Shown here piece by piece: positions 34,995 through 43,686 of a stretch of DNA of 64,000 bases. A program made the position numbers and the translations under genes. Origin of the DNA: Chloroflexota bacterium (GTDB lineage Bacteria > Chloroflexota > Chloroflexia > Chloroheliales > Chloroheliaceae); assembly GCA_028287745.1 (NCBI GenBank), contig JAQBPB010000079.1, positions 1-64,000 of the forward strand. Direction: 5' to 3'. Position 1 is the first letter of the stretch, and each line of letters starts with the position of its first letter. The notes beneath the pieces are model-generated. The model was not told where the DNA came from and did no database searches. It saw only the letters and a list, made by a program, of their open reading frames with translations.

Positions 34995-35480
34995 TTAGTC
35001 TGCCGCCTGGGACCGCTCCAGGTATTCTCCGACCATTTTTAAGGCGGCTTCAGCCGAAAGAGCTTTATTGGTTTCGCGGTCGCCGGTCCAGACATAGGAT
35101 TCGCAGCGTTCGTAACCATTCGCATCGGCCAACGCGATAAATACAAGGCCGACCGGCTTACCGGGGGTAGCGCCGCCCGGACCGGCAATCCCGGTCGTGC
35201 TAACCGCCAGGCTGGTACCGAGCAATTGACGGACGCCGTGGGCCATTGCCAGGGCACACGGTTCACTGACCGCCCCGGCTGTTTCCAGCACCGCCGCCGG
35301 AACCTGTAATAGGCCCTGTTTAACCCGGTTATCGTAACTGATTACGCCGCCCAGGTAATACTCGCTGCTGCCCGGTACATTGGTCAGCCGGTGCCCGACC
35401 AGTCCCCCGGTACAGCTTTCAGCCGAGGACAGGGTTAGTCCCAGGCTCCGCAACAACTCACCAACTTTATTCTCGAGCAT
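34995..35480 (-). CDS. pncC: Nicotinamide-nucleotide amidase PncC (CinA C-terminal type)
   Basis: A 161-residue stand-alone CinA C-terminal domain. It deamidates nicotinamide mononucleotide to nicotinic acid mononucleotide for NAD recycling. The catalytic Ser is in AESCTGG (residue 22), with Tyr49 and Lys54 in SYDNRVK, and [16 protein letters not shown] is conserved. There is no N-terminal MoCF/COG1058 domain, so it is the short form. The gene is monocistronic as far as can be seen. Confidence 0.9.
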   Translation of the reverse strand: MLENKVGELLRSLGLTLSSAESCTGGLVGHRLTNVPGSSEYYLGGVISYDNRVKQGLLQVPAAVLETAGAVSEPCALAMAHGVRQLLGTSLAVSTTGIAGPGGATPGKPVGLVFIALADANGYERCESYVWTGDRETNKALSAEAALKMVGEYLERSQAAD

Positions 35481-35911
35481 TTCTTAGTGTCCTATAGAAT
35501 TGTCGGATAAATAATAAAAACAGGCAGCCTGTACCAGGCCGCTCATTTGCATTGTACTACACCTGGGCCTTGCAAATTTGTCTTAAGGGTTTGCAATTGG
35601 CTGAAAAGCAGGCCATTGAAGGCCGGGTTGAGGGTTGTCCGTACCCAGAAAAGAAAAACTTAACCCAACCTTAACTTTTGCTATAAAAGCAACGGCTTAG
35701 TTACCACCCGGTTTTGGTGCAATAAATTCTGGCTCTCGATTATTCTCATTCACTTGACCTCAGGCTGGTTTAAAGAATAGTTTAATTTATATTATCTGGA
35801 CAGTTTTTCTTCTATAAGCTAAAATAGATTACTTAATCGGATAGGCAGTACCGCCGGATACACCACTCACCTAGTAAATCTACAGACTCCCATTAAGAAA
35901 GGAGCCGCTGC
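35481..35911. other. Divergent regulatory region
   Basis: About 430 bases between pncC (-) and the ABC transporter operon (+). It holds a promoter at 35797-35825 and a phased direct repeat CTTAAC at 35659 and 35670. No gene is seen. Confidence 0.5.
35797..35825 (+). promoter_or_regulatory. Promoter of the ABC transporter operon
   Basis: TGGACA (35797-35802), 17 bases, TAAAAT (35820-35825). Each box has five of six consensus bases. It lies about 85 bases before the TTG start at 35912. Confidence 0.6.
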
Positions 35912-37081
35912 TTGATTCCTGATAATCTGTCGCCAGGGCAAACCCCTATTATTTCTATCCAGAACCTTACCAAGCGTTACCAGAATAAATATGTGGTCAA
36001 TCAGGCCAATTTCACGGTCATGCCAGGCGATGTCTTTGGTTTATTAGGGCCAAACGGGGCCGGTAAGACTACGATTATTCGCATGATGCTGGGACTGGTA
36101 CGGCCCACCAGCGGCCGGGCCCTTATTTTTGGCGCCGATATCCTGACCGACCGCAAGTTAATCCTGGGAAAGACTTCGGCGATTGTGGAGGGTCCGGCCC
36201 TCTACCCGCACCTGACCGGCTGGGAAAACATGAAGGTTATGAGTTACTCGGCGGGCATAACCGATATTCAGAAGATGCGCCAGGCCCTGAGCCAGATGGG
36301 AATGCTGGACCGGGCCAATGATAAGTTTCAGACCTATTCACTGGGTATGAAACAGCGGCTATGTATCGCGGCGGCCCTGATGACCGACCCCCAACTGATT
36401 ATCCTGGATGAACCGACTAACGGGCTCGACCCGGCGGGCATCCAGAGTATCCGCGAGCTTATCAAGAGCCTGGCCGGGCAGGGCCGGACGGTCTTTCTAT
36501 CCAGCCATTTGCTCAATGAGGTCCAGCAGGTCTGCAACCGGGTTGCCATCATCGAACGGGGCCGGATTATCGCCCAGGGTCTGGTTGAAGAAATGCTGTC
36601 CAGCCAGAATTTTATCCAGTTGCGCCTGGCTCCGGAGGAATATGGACCGGCCGCCCAGGCCCTGCAAAAGTTGGAATTTGCCCGCAACCCCCGGCCGCTT
36701 GGCGAGTACCTTGTAGTAGACGGCGCGGCTAACCGGGGTGGCGAAATCAACCGGGTCCTGGCGCAGGCTGGGATTTACCCTTCCGAAATTATCCCGCGCC
36801 ACCTGAGCCTGGAAGAATTTTTCTTGAGTGTGACCAACCAACCGCCTATGTTGCCGCCCGGCTACCCGAGTCCGCAATATGGGCCACCTCCCGGGTATCC
36901 AAACCAGCAATATGGGCCGCCTCCCGGGTATCCCAATCAACCGCCCATGATGGTACCGGGCTATCCAAACCAGCCCTACATACCGCCGCCCGGCTATCCG
37001 AATCAACCTCCGCCTGGCGGCGCGTCAGATTCATCAGGCGGGAATTCTTATCCGAGCCAGGGAGGCCCAGGCCATGTTTAA
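35912..37081 (+). CDS. ABC transporter ATPase with PGYPNQ-rich tail
   Basis: A 389-residue ABC-2-type exporter ATPase. Walker A is GPNGAGKT at 46-53, the signature YSLGMKQR, Walker B LIILDEPTNGLDP, and the H-loop SSHLL. After residue 310 the chain becomes a low-complexity tail of PPGYPNQ(Q)YG-like repeats rich in Pro, Gly and Tyr, unusual for an ATPase and perhaps a binding or phase-separating segment. TTG 35912 is chosen because AAAGGAG stands eight bases before it. Its stop overlaps the start of the permease gene by eight bases. Confidence 0.92.
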   Translation: MIPDNLSPGQTPIISIQNLTKRYQNKYVVNQANFTVMPGDVFGLLGPNGAGKTTIIRMMLGLVRPTSGRALIFGADILTDRKLILGKTSAIVEGPALYPHLTGWENMKVMSYSAGITDIQKMRQALSQMGMLDRANDKFQTYSLGMKQRLCIAAALMTDPQLIILDEPTNGLDPAGIQSIRELIKSLAGQGRTVFLSSHLLNEVQQVCNRVAIIERGRIIAQGLVEEMLSSQNFIQLRLAPEEYGPAAQALQKLEFARNPRPLGEYLVVDGAANRGGEINRVLAQAGIYPSEIIPRHLSLEEFFLSVTNQPPMLPPGYPSPQYGPPPGYPNQQYGPPPGYPNQPPMMVPGYPNQPYIPPPGYPNQPPPGGASDSSGGNSYPSQGGPGHV

Positions 37082-37970
37082 TCTGCTGCGTTCCGAAATA
37101 ATAAAGCATTCCCGGCTCAAAGTGGTGGTTTTAATAGGCTTATCGCCTGCCATTCTGACTTCCATGGTAATCGGAGCTTTCCTGTTTATGAAGATAGTCG
37201 GGGTGGACTTTGGCCCAATACCGACCGGTAGCGGTTTAGATCCCACTTCGCCGGGTACCGGGGCGGGCACTTTTGGATTGGCTAACACTATCGTGGTTGT
37301 TTCGATGGGCGGGCTTTATCTTATCGGGCTGGTAATCCTGGGCGGCATGGTCGGCTCCAACGAGTACGGCTGGCATACTATCAAGATGCTGGCAACCCGC
37401 GAGCCCTCCAGGGTCCGGATAATCCTTAGCAAGGGGTTGTTTATGGCAACCCTGGCTGCTTTTATGGCGGTGGTCCTGCTGATTGGTTGGCTATTGCTGG
37501 GCCTGTTCCTGAAGTTTATATTCACCGGGGTTGGCGATACCACCGCTACAGACCTGGCTGCTATTGGTAAAGGGCTAATTTACCTGGTGGTGGCTTTCCT
37601 GATAAATTTGTTATGGAGCTTTTTTACTTTGTTCCTGGGTGTCCGGTTTAAATCGGTGGTAATAGCAATAATATTTTATTTTGTGGTCAATACCCTGGAC
37701 GGTATAGTTTCGGCCCTGGGTGCGGCAGCACTTAGCGGGCAACTGGGTACCCGGTTTCCTAACTGGTTGGAACCTTTAATAGCTATTACAAAACTGGTCA
37801 GCCCGTTCCTGGTGAACTTTAGTTTTTCCCAATTAACAACTCAACCGGGCAACCCCAACTTTATTGAAAGTGTGTCGCCAATCCAGTCGGTCCTGGTCCT
37901 GGTGGGCTGGGCCGGGCTTTTCCTGTGGATGGCTGCTCTCGTCTTTAACAATAGGGATATTACCGAATAA
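37074..37970 (+). CDS. ABC-2 type transporter permease
   Basis: A 298-residue membrane protein with about six segments. It starts with LLRSEIIKHSRLKVVVLIGL, the usual cytoplasmic entry of ABC-2 permeases, and contains GSNEYGWHTIKMLATREPSR, the coupling region. Its ATG overlaps the end of the ATPase gene, so translation is coupled. The substrate is not known; such pairs often export antibiotics or lipids or act in stress resistance. Confidence 0.88.
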   Translation: MFNLLRSEIIKHSRLKVVVLIGLSPAILTSMVIGAFLFMKIVGVDFGPIPTGSGLDPTSPGTGAGTFGLANTIVVVSMGGLYLIGLVILGGMVGSNEYGWHTIKMLATREPSRVRIILSKGLFMATLAAFMAVVLLIGWLLLGLFLKFIFTGVGDTTATDLAAIGKGLIYLVVAFLINLLWSFFTLFLGVRFKSVVIAIIFYFVVNTLDGIVSALGAAALSGQLGTRFPNWLEPLIAITKLVSPFLVNFSFSQLTTQPGNPNFIESVSPIQSVLVLVGWAGLFLWMAALVFNNRDITE

Positions 37971-38002
37971 ATCCGGTTAAAGTTAAACAGCGCTAAACAC
38001 AA

Positions 38003-38064
38003 AAACATCGTTAAACAAAAACTGGCCCTATGCTCTCAGGGCCAGTTTTTGTTTAACGATGTTT
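38003..38064. terminator. Very long perfect hairpin, terminator
   Basis: The 27 bases from 38003 to 38029 are exactly complementary to 38038-38064, with an eight-base loop. Internal A and T tracts within the stem (AAACAAAAACTGGCCCT ...) give both GC-rich base pairing and U-rich runs. It lies 33 bases after the permease stop. Confidence 0.75.
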
Positions 38065-38215
38065 AAGTTATTGCAACCAGGGATAGGCCACTTTGAAGCG
38101 TTCGGAAACCAGGAGCATATCCGGGGTGGCCTGTTTGCCCGGGGAAGCGCATATTTCCGATTAAGGCGAAAGTAGCGGTCTTGCCGCCGCTGGCTACCAG
38201 ACCGGCCAGTTAATT
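38065..38215 (-). pseudogene. Remnant of the 3' end of an unknown gene
   Basis: On the minus strand the sequence reads LAGLVASGGKTATFALIGN, and after a frame change near 38140 it continues as ATPDMLLVSERFKVAYPW and stops just inside the 38066 region. Both pieces look like real protein and together suggest the decayed end of a gene with a frameshift, and a stop lies just upstream. I cannot name the family. It lies between a terminator and the small zinc-ribbon gene. Confidence 0.35.
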
Positions 38216-38322
38216 AGCCTGGCTTTCCGAATTACTGAAATAAAAACTTTTGAAAAACCTTCGTCCGGCTTCCACCGGGTCGGGCGGATTCCAGACAAAA
38301 ATTCTGCCAGAAATCGTCCAGG

Positions 38323-38505
38323 CTAGATCGGCCTGGCATACATGCTTCGCTGGTTGGTGAAGTCTTTTTTCCGGTTCAGGCGGGCGACACAGGCAGTCTG
38401 GCCGCAGGTCTGGGACAAGCTGCCATCGCGCATTACGCGAGGCTGAAATGTAGCGCCACAACCGGCGCAACGGGGGCCGCTATTTTTGGAGAATTTATTA
38501 TTCAT
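38323..38505 (-). CDS. Small zinc-ribbon protein (copy 2)
   Basis: A 60-residue basic protein with CAGCG and CGQTAC Cys pairs. It is a paralogue of the protein at 2001-2189 (shared GPRCA-CG, F-PR-M--G-LSQTCGQTACVA, RKK). AGGA lies eight bases before ATG. Two copies 36 kb apart in one window suggest a small gene family in this genome. The function is unknown; a nucleic-acid or zinc-storage role is only a guess. Confidence 0.72.
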   Translation of the reverse strand: MNNKFSKNSGPRCAGCGATFQPRVMRDGSLSQTCGQTACVARLNRKKDFTNQRSMYARPI

Positions 38506-38821
38506 GGTTGGATTCCTATTTTATTATATTAATTCTTTTAGTTTATGTATGGTTTTTGGGTACATACTAATAGTAAACGGGACCGGGGATTTGTGAAAGG
38601 GCTAAATGGCTTTATTAAGGTAGTCCCTGGGTAGGATTGCCGAGTAGGCCTTTAGACGTAGAAGTTTTAATTTTAGCTTTTCCAGGTGGATAATTTACAG
38701 GGGACAGGCGGGTGTGCGGTCAGGTCCGGCTGTACTTTTGACCCCATTTTACAAACTTAAAGGTCTGGTTTGACTAAAAGACCGCCAGTTGGTAGCATAC
38801 ACTGGAATAGCTTACTGATAT
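38506..38821. other. Intergenic, nothing recognised
   Basis: About 315 bases upstream of both the zinc-ribbon gene (-) and the lipoprotein gene (+). It is divergent and must hold two promoters, but no clear hexamer pair is seen. Confidence 0.4.
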
Positions 38822-40927
38822 ATGAAAAATACCTGGAAAATCTCCCCGGCTTTGAATATTTATAGATTGAAAACTATGACAGTTTGCTCCAAAAACCTGT
38901 CGCTTTGGGCGGCGGGTTGGCTGGTGGCTTTGATTATCGCCGGGTTGTTAGCAGGTTGCGGTGACTTGCCGGTTGGGGCTTACCAGCCAGCTAAATTGAC
39001 CGCTCAGGACGCCCAGGTTGTACCTATCAGTCAGAACCAGGCAACGCCGGGGTATGCCGGTTGGGCGATTGACGCCTACCCGGACATGAGTTACGAGCAA
39101 ATGCTGGCGGCGGTACGGCGCATGCAAGCGGCCGGTGCGAACGTTATCTGGATTTCACACGCTAACCCGGCCCGGCCTTTTGCCCAGGAACGAGAGGTTG
39201 GCCTCAATCCCTCGGTCTTTGCCGCATTCAAGGACCCCAGCCAGTACGCTTACCATGACGCCATAGCGATTGTTGAGGCCAACAAGCGCATGCTCAGGGC
39301 TTGCCGGGAAGCCGGAATTAAAGCGGTCCTATCGGTGGGCTACCAGACCCAGATGGGCCAGGTCTGGAGCGCTGCTCATCCCCAGGACCTGCGCCGTCGG
39401 GCGAATGGCAAGCTCTGGCAGGTCACTCATGGCAATGATCCCTACGGCAGCATTTACTCACCGCCTTTCCAAAAAGATTTGCGCGATTATTATGTCTGGC
39501 TTGAATTTGAGATAGTCCTGCCTTTCCTGGATACCATTATGATGCTCAACCTGGCTGACGAGCCGCTGGGTGGGGATTATTCAGAGTGGGCCAACCAGGA
39601 ATTCCGGCAGCGCAACGGCTACGGGTTTAACGAAATTGGGGACTCGACCGCCCGGCAGGAAAGCCTGGGCCGGTTTCAGGCGAACGTTATCACCGATTTT
39701 ATGAAGCTGGCTGCCGGGTACTGGAACACCATTACGCCCGGCTTGCCAGTCACCATGTCTTTTGACGGTGGGGCAATGCGAGAGGAAAACGGTTTCCCCA
39801 ACCTGGAAAGCCTTTTCGCCGAGGCTCCGGGGAACTTTGTTTTAACCTGGGACATGTACCCCCGGGACCGGGGCACCCTGGCTAAGCCGGTCAACGAGAA
39901 CGATATTTCGCGGCTGTTTATGCTGGTCCGGCGGATTGGCGGCTTTTCTTCCCGCTATAACAAACCGGTCTGGTTCTGGTCGGCGGCTAATTCCTGGGGC
40001 CTGGGCCAGACCGCTGTCAATCCCGGGACAATTGGCGATGCCCAGGCTAATTTGCTCTACCTGGCGCTGCTTATGAACCAGACCGGCGGCCACCTGCAGG
40101 GCCTGGCAGTCTGGAATTATAATATCAAGTCCCAGGGCCTTTACAATTATTCCTGCTGCGGCCTTGATCAAAAGGCTACCTGGAACGAAGACGACATGTT
40201 TACCCGGGTCAGCCAGCAGTTTGAGACGGTCCGTACGATTATGACCCGGCCCCTGGCCCAGCCGGATATCCTTTATCTCAGGCCGCCGGAATGGCAGTAC
40301 CGGCTCATCGGGCAAACCCGGGCCGATTATTTTCTACAGCTGATGGACTGGGGTAAAATGGACGCCCTGGCTCGCTACAATGCTGCCGGGGTCGAGGCGG
40401 GCCACTGGCCGGAGGCGTTACCGGCGCAATGGGCCAGTCTTAAAACGGTAATCGCGCTTGGGCCGCCGGAATATTATACCCCGGAAGACCTGGATGGACT
40501 GCGCAACTTTGCGCGGGAGGGCGGGACGGTGGTCGCTTCGCTCGGGCTGGCTCACGGTCTGTTAGGGCAAGATGTATCCATCTGGAATGAGCTGCCGGTC
40601 CAACAAAATTATGGTAAGGGGCGCTTCTTTATCACCCGGACTCCCCCCAACCAGCTTTTTAACAGCCAATCCGGCCCGGCCCTGGCCTCGTTCTGGAAAA
40701 GCCTGTTTGGCCGGACCCTGGAAGGCCCCGGTTATACAATCCAGACCCGCGCCGGGTATTTGCAATATCAGATTGGAGTTGCGGACGGTCCAACGACCTG
40801 GCCTGCCGGTTGGCCTGGTAAGGCGCTGGTCCGGTCAGATTCAAATGGCCTGAGCCGGGATTTTACCGCCGCTAATGGGCCGGAGCGGCCCTTGCAGCGC
40901 AGCGAGTATGTTTTTGGTTTAAGTTAG
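38822..40927 (+). CDS. Lipoprotein with glycoside-hydrolase-like barrel
   Basis: A 701-residue exported lipoprotein. The hydrophobic segment ends in the lipobox IAGLLAGC (Cys near residue 46), and the real start may be ATG 38876, which gives a shorter signal peptide. Residues about 75-470 form a beta/alpha barrel with IWISHAN, IKAVLSVGYQTQ, MMLNLADEPLGGDYSEW (candidate acid/base Glu) and YNKPVWFWSAANSWG. A Rossmann-like domain (about 500-620) with IALGPPEYYTPEDLDGLR follows, as in GH42-like enzymes with a trimer domain. The assignment to a GH family is not certain. The SDR gene follows 57 bases on, perhaps in the same sugar pathway. Confidence 0.72.
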   Translation: MKNTWKISPALNIYRLKTMTVCSKNLSLWAAGWLVALIIAGLLAGCGDLPVGAYQPAKLTAQDAQVVPISQNQATPGYAGWAIDAYPDMSYEQMLAAVRRMQAAGANVIWISHANPARPFAQEREVGLNPSVFAAFKDPSQYAYHDAIAIVEANKRMLRACREAGIKAVLSVGYQTQMGQVWSAAHPQDLRRRANGKLWQVTHGNDPYGSIYSPPFQKDLRDYYVWLEFEIVLPFLDTIMMLNLADEPLGGDYSEWANQEFRQRNGYGFNEIGDSTARQESLGRFQANVITDFMKLAAGYWNTITPGLPVTMSFDGGAMREENGFPNLESLFAEAPGNFVLTWDMYPRDRGTLAKPVNENDISRLFMLVRRIGGFSSRYNKPVWFWSAANSWGLGQTAVNPGTIGDAQANLLYLALLMNQTGGHLQGLAVWNYNIKSQGLYNYSCCGLDQKATWNEDDMFTRVSQQFETVRTIMTRPLAQPDILYLRPPEWQYRLIGQTRADYFLQLMDWGKMDALARYNAAGVEAGHWPEALPAQWASLKTVIALGPPEYYTPEDLDGLRNFAREGGTVVASLGLAHGLLGQDVSIWNELPVQQNYGKGRFFITRTPPNQLFNSQSGPALASFWKSLFGRTLEGPGYTIQTRAGYLQYQIGVADGPTTWPAGWPGKALVRSDSNGLSRDFTAANGPERPLQRSEYVFGLS

Positions 40928-40984
40928 TTAAGCCCCAACCGGGATGGGGATGGAAATTAGTCTAAAAATCAGCAGGTGAAAATA

Positions 40985-41836
40985 ATGAGTGACGCGTTAT
41001 TAAAGGAACTTTTTAGCCTGGAAGGCCGGGTAGCAGTTGTTACCGGCGGAACAGGGGTTTTGGGCGGCGCGATGGCCCAGGGCCTGGCCGGGCTTGGCGC
41101 CAGGGTGGCTGTTTTGGGCCGCAACCAGGAACGGGCCGGGAAAGCCGTCGCAAGCATTACCGCTGCCGGAGGTGAGGCGATTGCTTTGCTGGCCGATGTA
41201 AACAGCCAGCCGGAATTGCTGGCCGCCCGTGATACCCTGCTGGCGCGCTGGGGTAGGGTAGATATCCTGGTAAACGCGGCCGGTGGGAATGTCGCCGCCG
41301 CTAACGTGCCGGATGACGCTTCCCTGTTTGATGTCCCAAAAGAAGCTTTTGCGCAAGTCTTCGATTTGAATTTAATGGGAACCCTGCTGCCGACCCAGGT
41401 CTTTGGCCGGGCGATGGTCGAGCATAACCGCGAAGGTGGCAAGCAACCCGAAGGCAGTATCGTCAATATTTCATCAATGGCGGCTATTCGAGTTATCAGC
41501 CGGGTGGCCGGGTATTCCGCCGCCAAAGCCGCCGTGGATAATTTCACCCGCTGGCTGGCTGTTGAACTGGCCCGTAAATACGGGGCCGGGATGCGGGTGA
41601 ACGCGATTGCGCCGGGTTTCTTTGTCGGGGAGCAAAACCGGGCTTTGTTGCTTAACCCGGATGGCAGCCTGACCGCGCGCGGTAACAAAATCATCGAGCA
41701 TACCCCGGCGGGACGTTTTGGGGAACCGGAAGAACTAATAAGCACCCTGGGCTGGCTGTGTTCACCGGGTGCCCGGTTCGTTACGGGCCTGGTCGTGCCG
41801 GTAGACGGCGGTTTCAACATCTTCAGCGGGGTTTAG
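40985..41836 (+). CDS. SDR-family oxidoreductase (D-mannonate oxidoreductase-like)
   Basis: A 283-residue classical short-chain dehydrogenase. The coenzyme motif is VTGGTGVLGGAMAQGLAGLG, then LVNAAGGN, the catalytic Ser in VNISSMAA and Tyr-x3-Lys in YSAAKAAV. The start SLEGRVAVVTGGTGVLG and the long loop with EQNRALLLNPDGSLTARG resemble SDR-type D-mannonate oxidoreductases of hexuronate breakdown. ATG 40985 behind AGGTG is preferred to a GTG nine bases upstream. The adjacent carbohydrate-active lipoprotein supports a sugar-acid role. Confidence 0.88.
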   Translation: MSDALLKELFSLEGRVAVVTGGTGVLGGAMAQGLAGLGARVAVLGRNQERAGKAVASITAAGGEAIALLADVNSQPELLAARDTLLARWGRVDILVNAAGGNVAAANVPDDASLFDVPKEAFAQVFDLNLMGTLLPTQVFGRAMVEHNREGGKQPEGSIVNISSMAAIRVISRVAGYSAAKAAVDNFTRWLAVELARKYGAGMRVNAIAPGFFVGEQNRALLLNPDGSLTARGNKIIEHTPAGRFGEPEELISTLGWLCSPGARFVTGLVVPVDGGFNIFSGV

Positions 41837-41885
41837 AAGCTAAGCCCCTGATCAATCCGAAACAGACAGAATTAAAAACAATACA

Positions 41886-41926
41886 AAAAGCCGGGAAAAA
41901 CATTATATAATGTATCCCGGCTTTAA
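41886..41926. terminator. Bidirectional terminator
   Basis: AAAGCCGGGA (41888-41897) pairs with TCCCGGCTTT (41915-41924), and the loop is itself the palindrome ACATTATATAATGT. It sits between the SDR gene (+) and rpsU (-). Confidence 0.88.
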
Positions 41927-41940
41927 TTCTAAAAAGCTAA

Positions 41941-42129
41941 TTAATCGCGCTGGCTCTTGCGACGCTGGCGCTGCTGGCTTTTTTTCATTTTCTCGCGTCT
42001 TTCAACGCCTTTAGAAACGAAGAAGCGTTTGCGCTTGAATTCGCTCAAGACGCCCGCCCGTTTTACCTTCTGGCTGAAACGACGAAGTAGAGCTTCAAAG
42101 CTTTCGCCTTCTTCCTGGCTTACCTGCAA
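41941..42129 (-). CDS. rpsU: 30S ribosomal protein bS21
   Basis: A 62-residue very basic protein with the bS21 pattern: EGESFEALLRRFSQKVKRAG, then VLSEFKRKRFF, and a Lys/Arg tail. bS21 sits at the small-subunit platform near the 16S 3' end and helps initiation. TTG 42129 is the start; GAGGGG lies about nine bases before it. It follows the zinc-ribbon gene (same strand, 41-base gap), so the two probably share a transcript. Confidence 0.92.
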   Translation of the reverse strand: MQVSQEEGESFEALLRRFSQKVKRAGVLSEFKRKRFFVSKGVERREKMKKSQQRQRRKSQRD

Positions 42130-42170
42130 AGAATATCACCCCTCTTTCTTAGCTCAACCCGCGCTGAGTG

Positions 42171-43031
42171 TTAATTGCGGTTTGGCTTCTGGTTATTATA
42201 ACACGTCCGGCAGAAAACTGGAACTCCATCCCTGGGAACAAATGGAACTTCGGTCTTAATGCCGCAACTGGCGCAGATAATGGGGTAACGGCGGCGTTCC
42301 AACTGGTCAAAGCCGCCATCATTATCGTAGCTGTTGCCGTTGCTGTAGCCCGGCCCGCTGTTACCATAGCTGTTGGGGTTGTTGCCATAACCGGAGTTAT
42401 TACCGTAGCCGGGATTGTTATTATAGTTGCCGCGCTGCTGGCTGTAGCCGGAATTATTGTTGCCGTAATTACCACGCTGCGGGCTGTTGTACCCGTTGCC
42501 GGAGGAGTTGCCGTAGCTGTTGTAGCCGCCGCCGCGCTGGTTACTCTGGCTGCCATATCCGCCACTGCGCTGGTTACTCTGGCTGCCATATCCGCCACTG
42601 CGCTGGTTACCCTGGCTGCCATATCCGGTGCTACCGCTGCGCTGGCTGCCGTAACCAAATCCAAAGTTACCGCTATAATTGCCGTAACTGCTGCGCTGAC
42701 CGCCGCCGCCGCCGCCGTAATTACCGCGTGGGCCGCCAAAATTGTTACCGTTACCGCTATTACCAAAATTACCGCGCGGGTTGCTGTAATTCGAGTTGTA
42801 GTTGCTACTGTTCCCGTTCCCGTTACTATTACTGTTATTGTTGGGGCTATAGTTACCGGCACCACCGGTATTAGGAGTGGCATTTTTACGGACTGCCCGG
42901 CAAGAACTGCACCTTACAGGGTCGTTTTCGAAACCCTTCTGGGCATAGAAATCCTGCTCCCTTGCAGAAAAAATAAACTCCTCACCACAATCGCGGCAGA
43001 ATAAAATCTTATCTTCCTTTTCGACACTCAC
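42171..43031 (-). CDS. Zinc-ribbon protein with Gly/Asn/Tyr-rich middle
   Basis: A 286-residue protein with zinc ribbons at both ends. The N-terminal one has CRDCGEEF and CSSCRAVRK (residues 12-48). The C-terminal one is a CxxC-x17-CxxC motif, ICASCGIKTEVPF...VFCRTC. Between them, about 190 residues of Gly, Asn, Ser, Tyr and Arg include three copies of YGSQSNQRSGG-like units. This resembles RGG/YG low-complexity regions of RNA-binding proteins that phase-separate. Its place before rpsU suggests an RNA or ribosome role (inference). The strand is set by the Cys motifs, since the antisense frame is also open. Confidence 0.82.
   Translation of the reverse strand: MSVEKEDKILFCRDCGEEFIFSAREQDFYAQKGFENDPVRCSSCRAVRKNATPNTGGAGNYSPNNNSNSNGNGNSSNYNSNYSNPRGNFGNSGNGNNFGGPRGNYGGGGGGQRSSYGNYSGNFGFGYGSQRSGSTGYGSQGNQRSGGYGSQSNQRSGGYGSQSNQRGGGYNSYGNSSGNGYNSPQRGNYGNNNSGYSQQRGNYNNNPGYGNNSGYGNNPNSYGNSGPGYSNGNSYDNDGGFDQLERRRYPIICASCGIKTEVPFVPRDGVPVFCRTCYNNQKPNRN
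42530..42640 (-). repeat. 33-base tandem repeat in the zinc-ribbon gene
   Basis: A 33-base unit (contains GCGCTGGTTACTCTGGCTGC on the + strand) occurs about three times in a row. Each unit encodes the 11-residue peptide YGSQSNQRSGG. Copies are almost identical, so copy number may vary between strains. Confidence 0.8.
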
Positions 43032-43638
43032 AGTGAACTCCTTTAAGTAGGTTGTTGAAGCTTGATTAATTGGCTGTTAGGCCATCTGAGCAGCTAAATA
43101 TGCACAAATTCAAATGGTTAAATAGGGTAAGTAGGGCCGGAACCTGGGTAGACTTATGCCGAAATAGACTTTGCATTGATAACCAGGGACTCAGGCTATT
43201 GGTACTGCCAAGAGCCGCTTTGATAGGAACACCCCTGTCCGAATCAACCGGGTATAGCTAGTTTTGGTATGAAACTGTTAGGTTGAATAACGTAAGAGTC
43301 ATAGGTGACGTATGAAATACAATAACTATATAGAAACCTAAATACTTCAGGTAAATAGAAAGGGTTAATAGACCGGATAGACATTATTGTAAATTCAGTA
43401 AAAAGAGCGAAGGGCTACCCAGCTTAGAGGAGCAAATTACCGTAGAGCGGCTTTTCTATTGGAGGTCCGACCGCACTCAAACTTGCTACTAATAAATATC
43501 CAGGCTACCTGCCTGCTGGAAGACTTTAAACCGTTTCCAAAAGGAACATCACATCAAAAAACACATCAATCCTTACTGATTTAATTTATTATACTGCCTT
43601 TTTTATGGTTAAGCAAGAGTTTAACCCCCCCTGGTCGT

Positions 43639-43661
43639 TAAAATTTTGCTAAAATTTTAAG
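43639..43661. promoter_or_regulatory. AT-rich palindrome upstream of galE
   Basis: TTAAAATTTT-GCT-AAAATTTTAA, a 10-bp perfect inverted repeat with a three-base centre. It may be an operator or a stem-loop. Confidence 0.4.
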
Positions 43662-43686
43662 GTTTTTGGTTGGTTTGCCCAAAATG

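Noticed and set aside
38003-38064. Long inverted repeat as ends of a mobile element
   Set aside because: The arms are only eight bases apart and there is no transposase nearby; a hairpin is the simpler reading.
42530-42640. Direct repeats as a CRISPR array
   Set aside because: Units are contiguous without spacers and lie in a coding frame, so they are a coding tandem repeat.
42168-43004. 278-residue open frame on the + strand, antisense to the zinc-ribbon gene
   Set aside because: It is an Ala/Val/Ile-only repeat produced by the reverse of Gly/Asn/Tyr codons. The minus frame has proper Cys motifs at both ends and a start, so this is a shadow.
43070-43261. 63-codon frame in the gap before galE
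   Set aside because: It has no ribosome site, mixed composition and no family mark.
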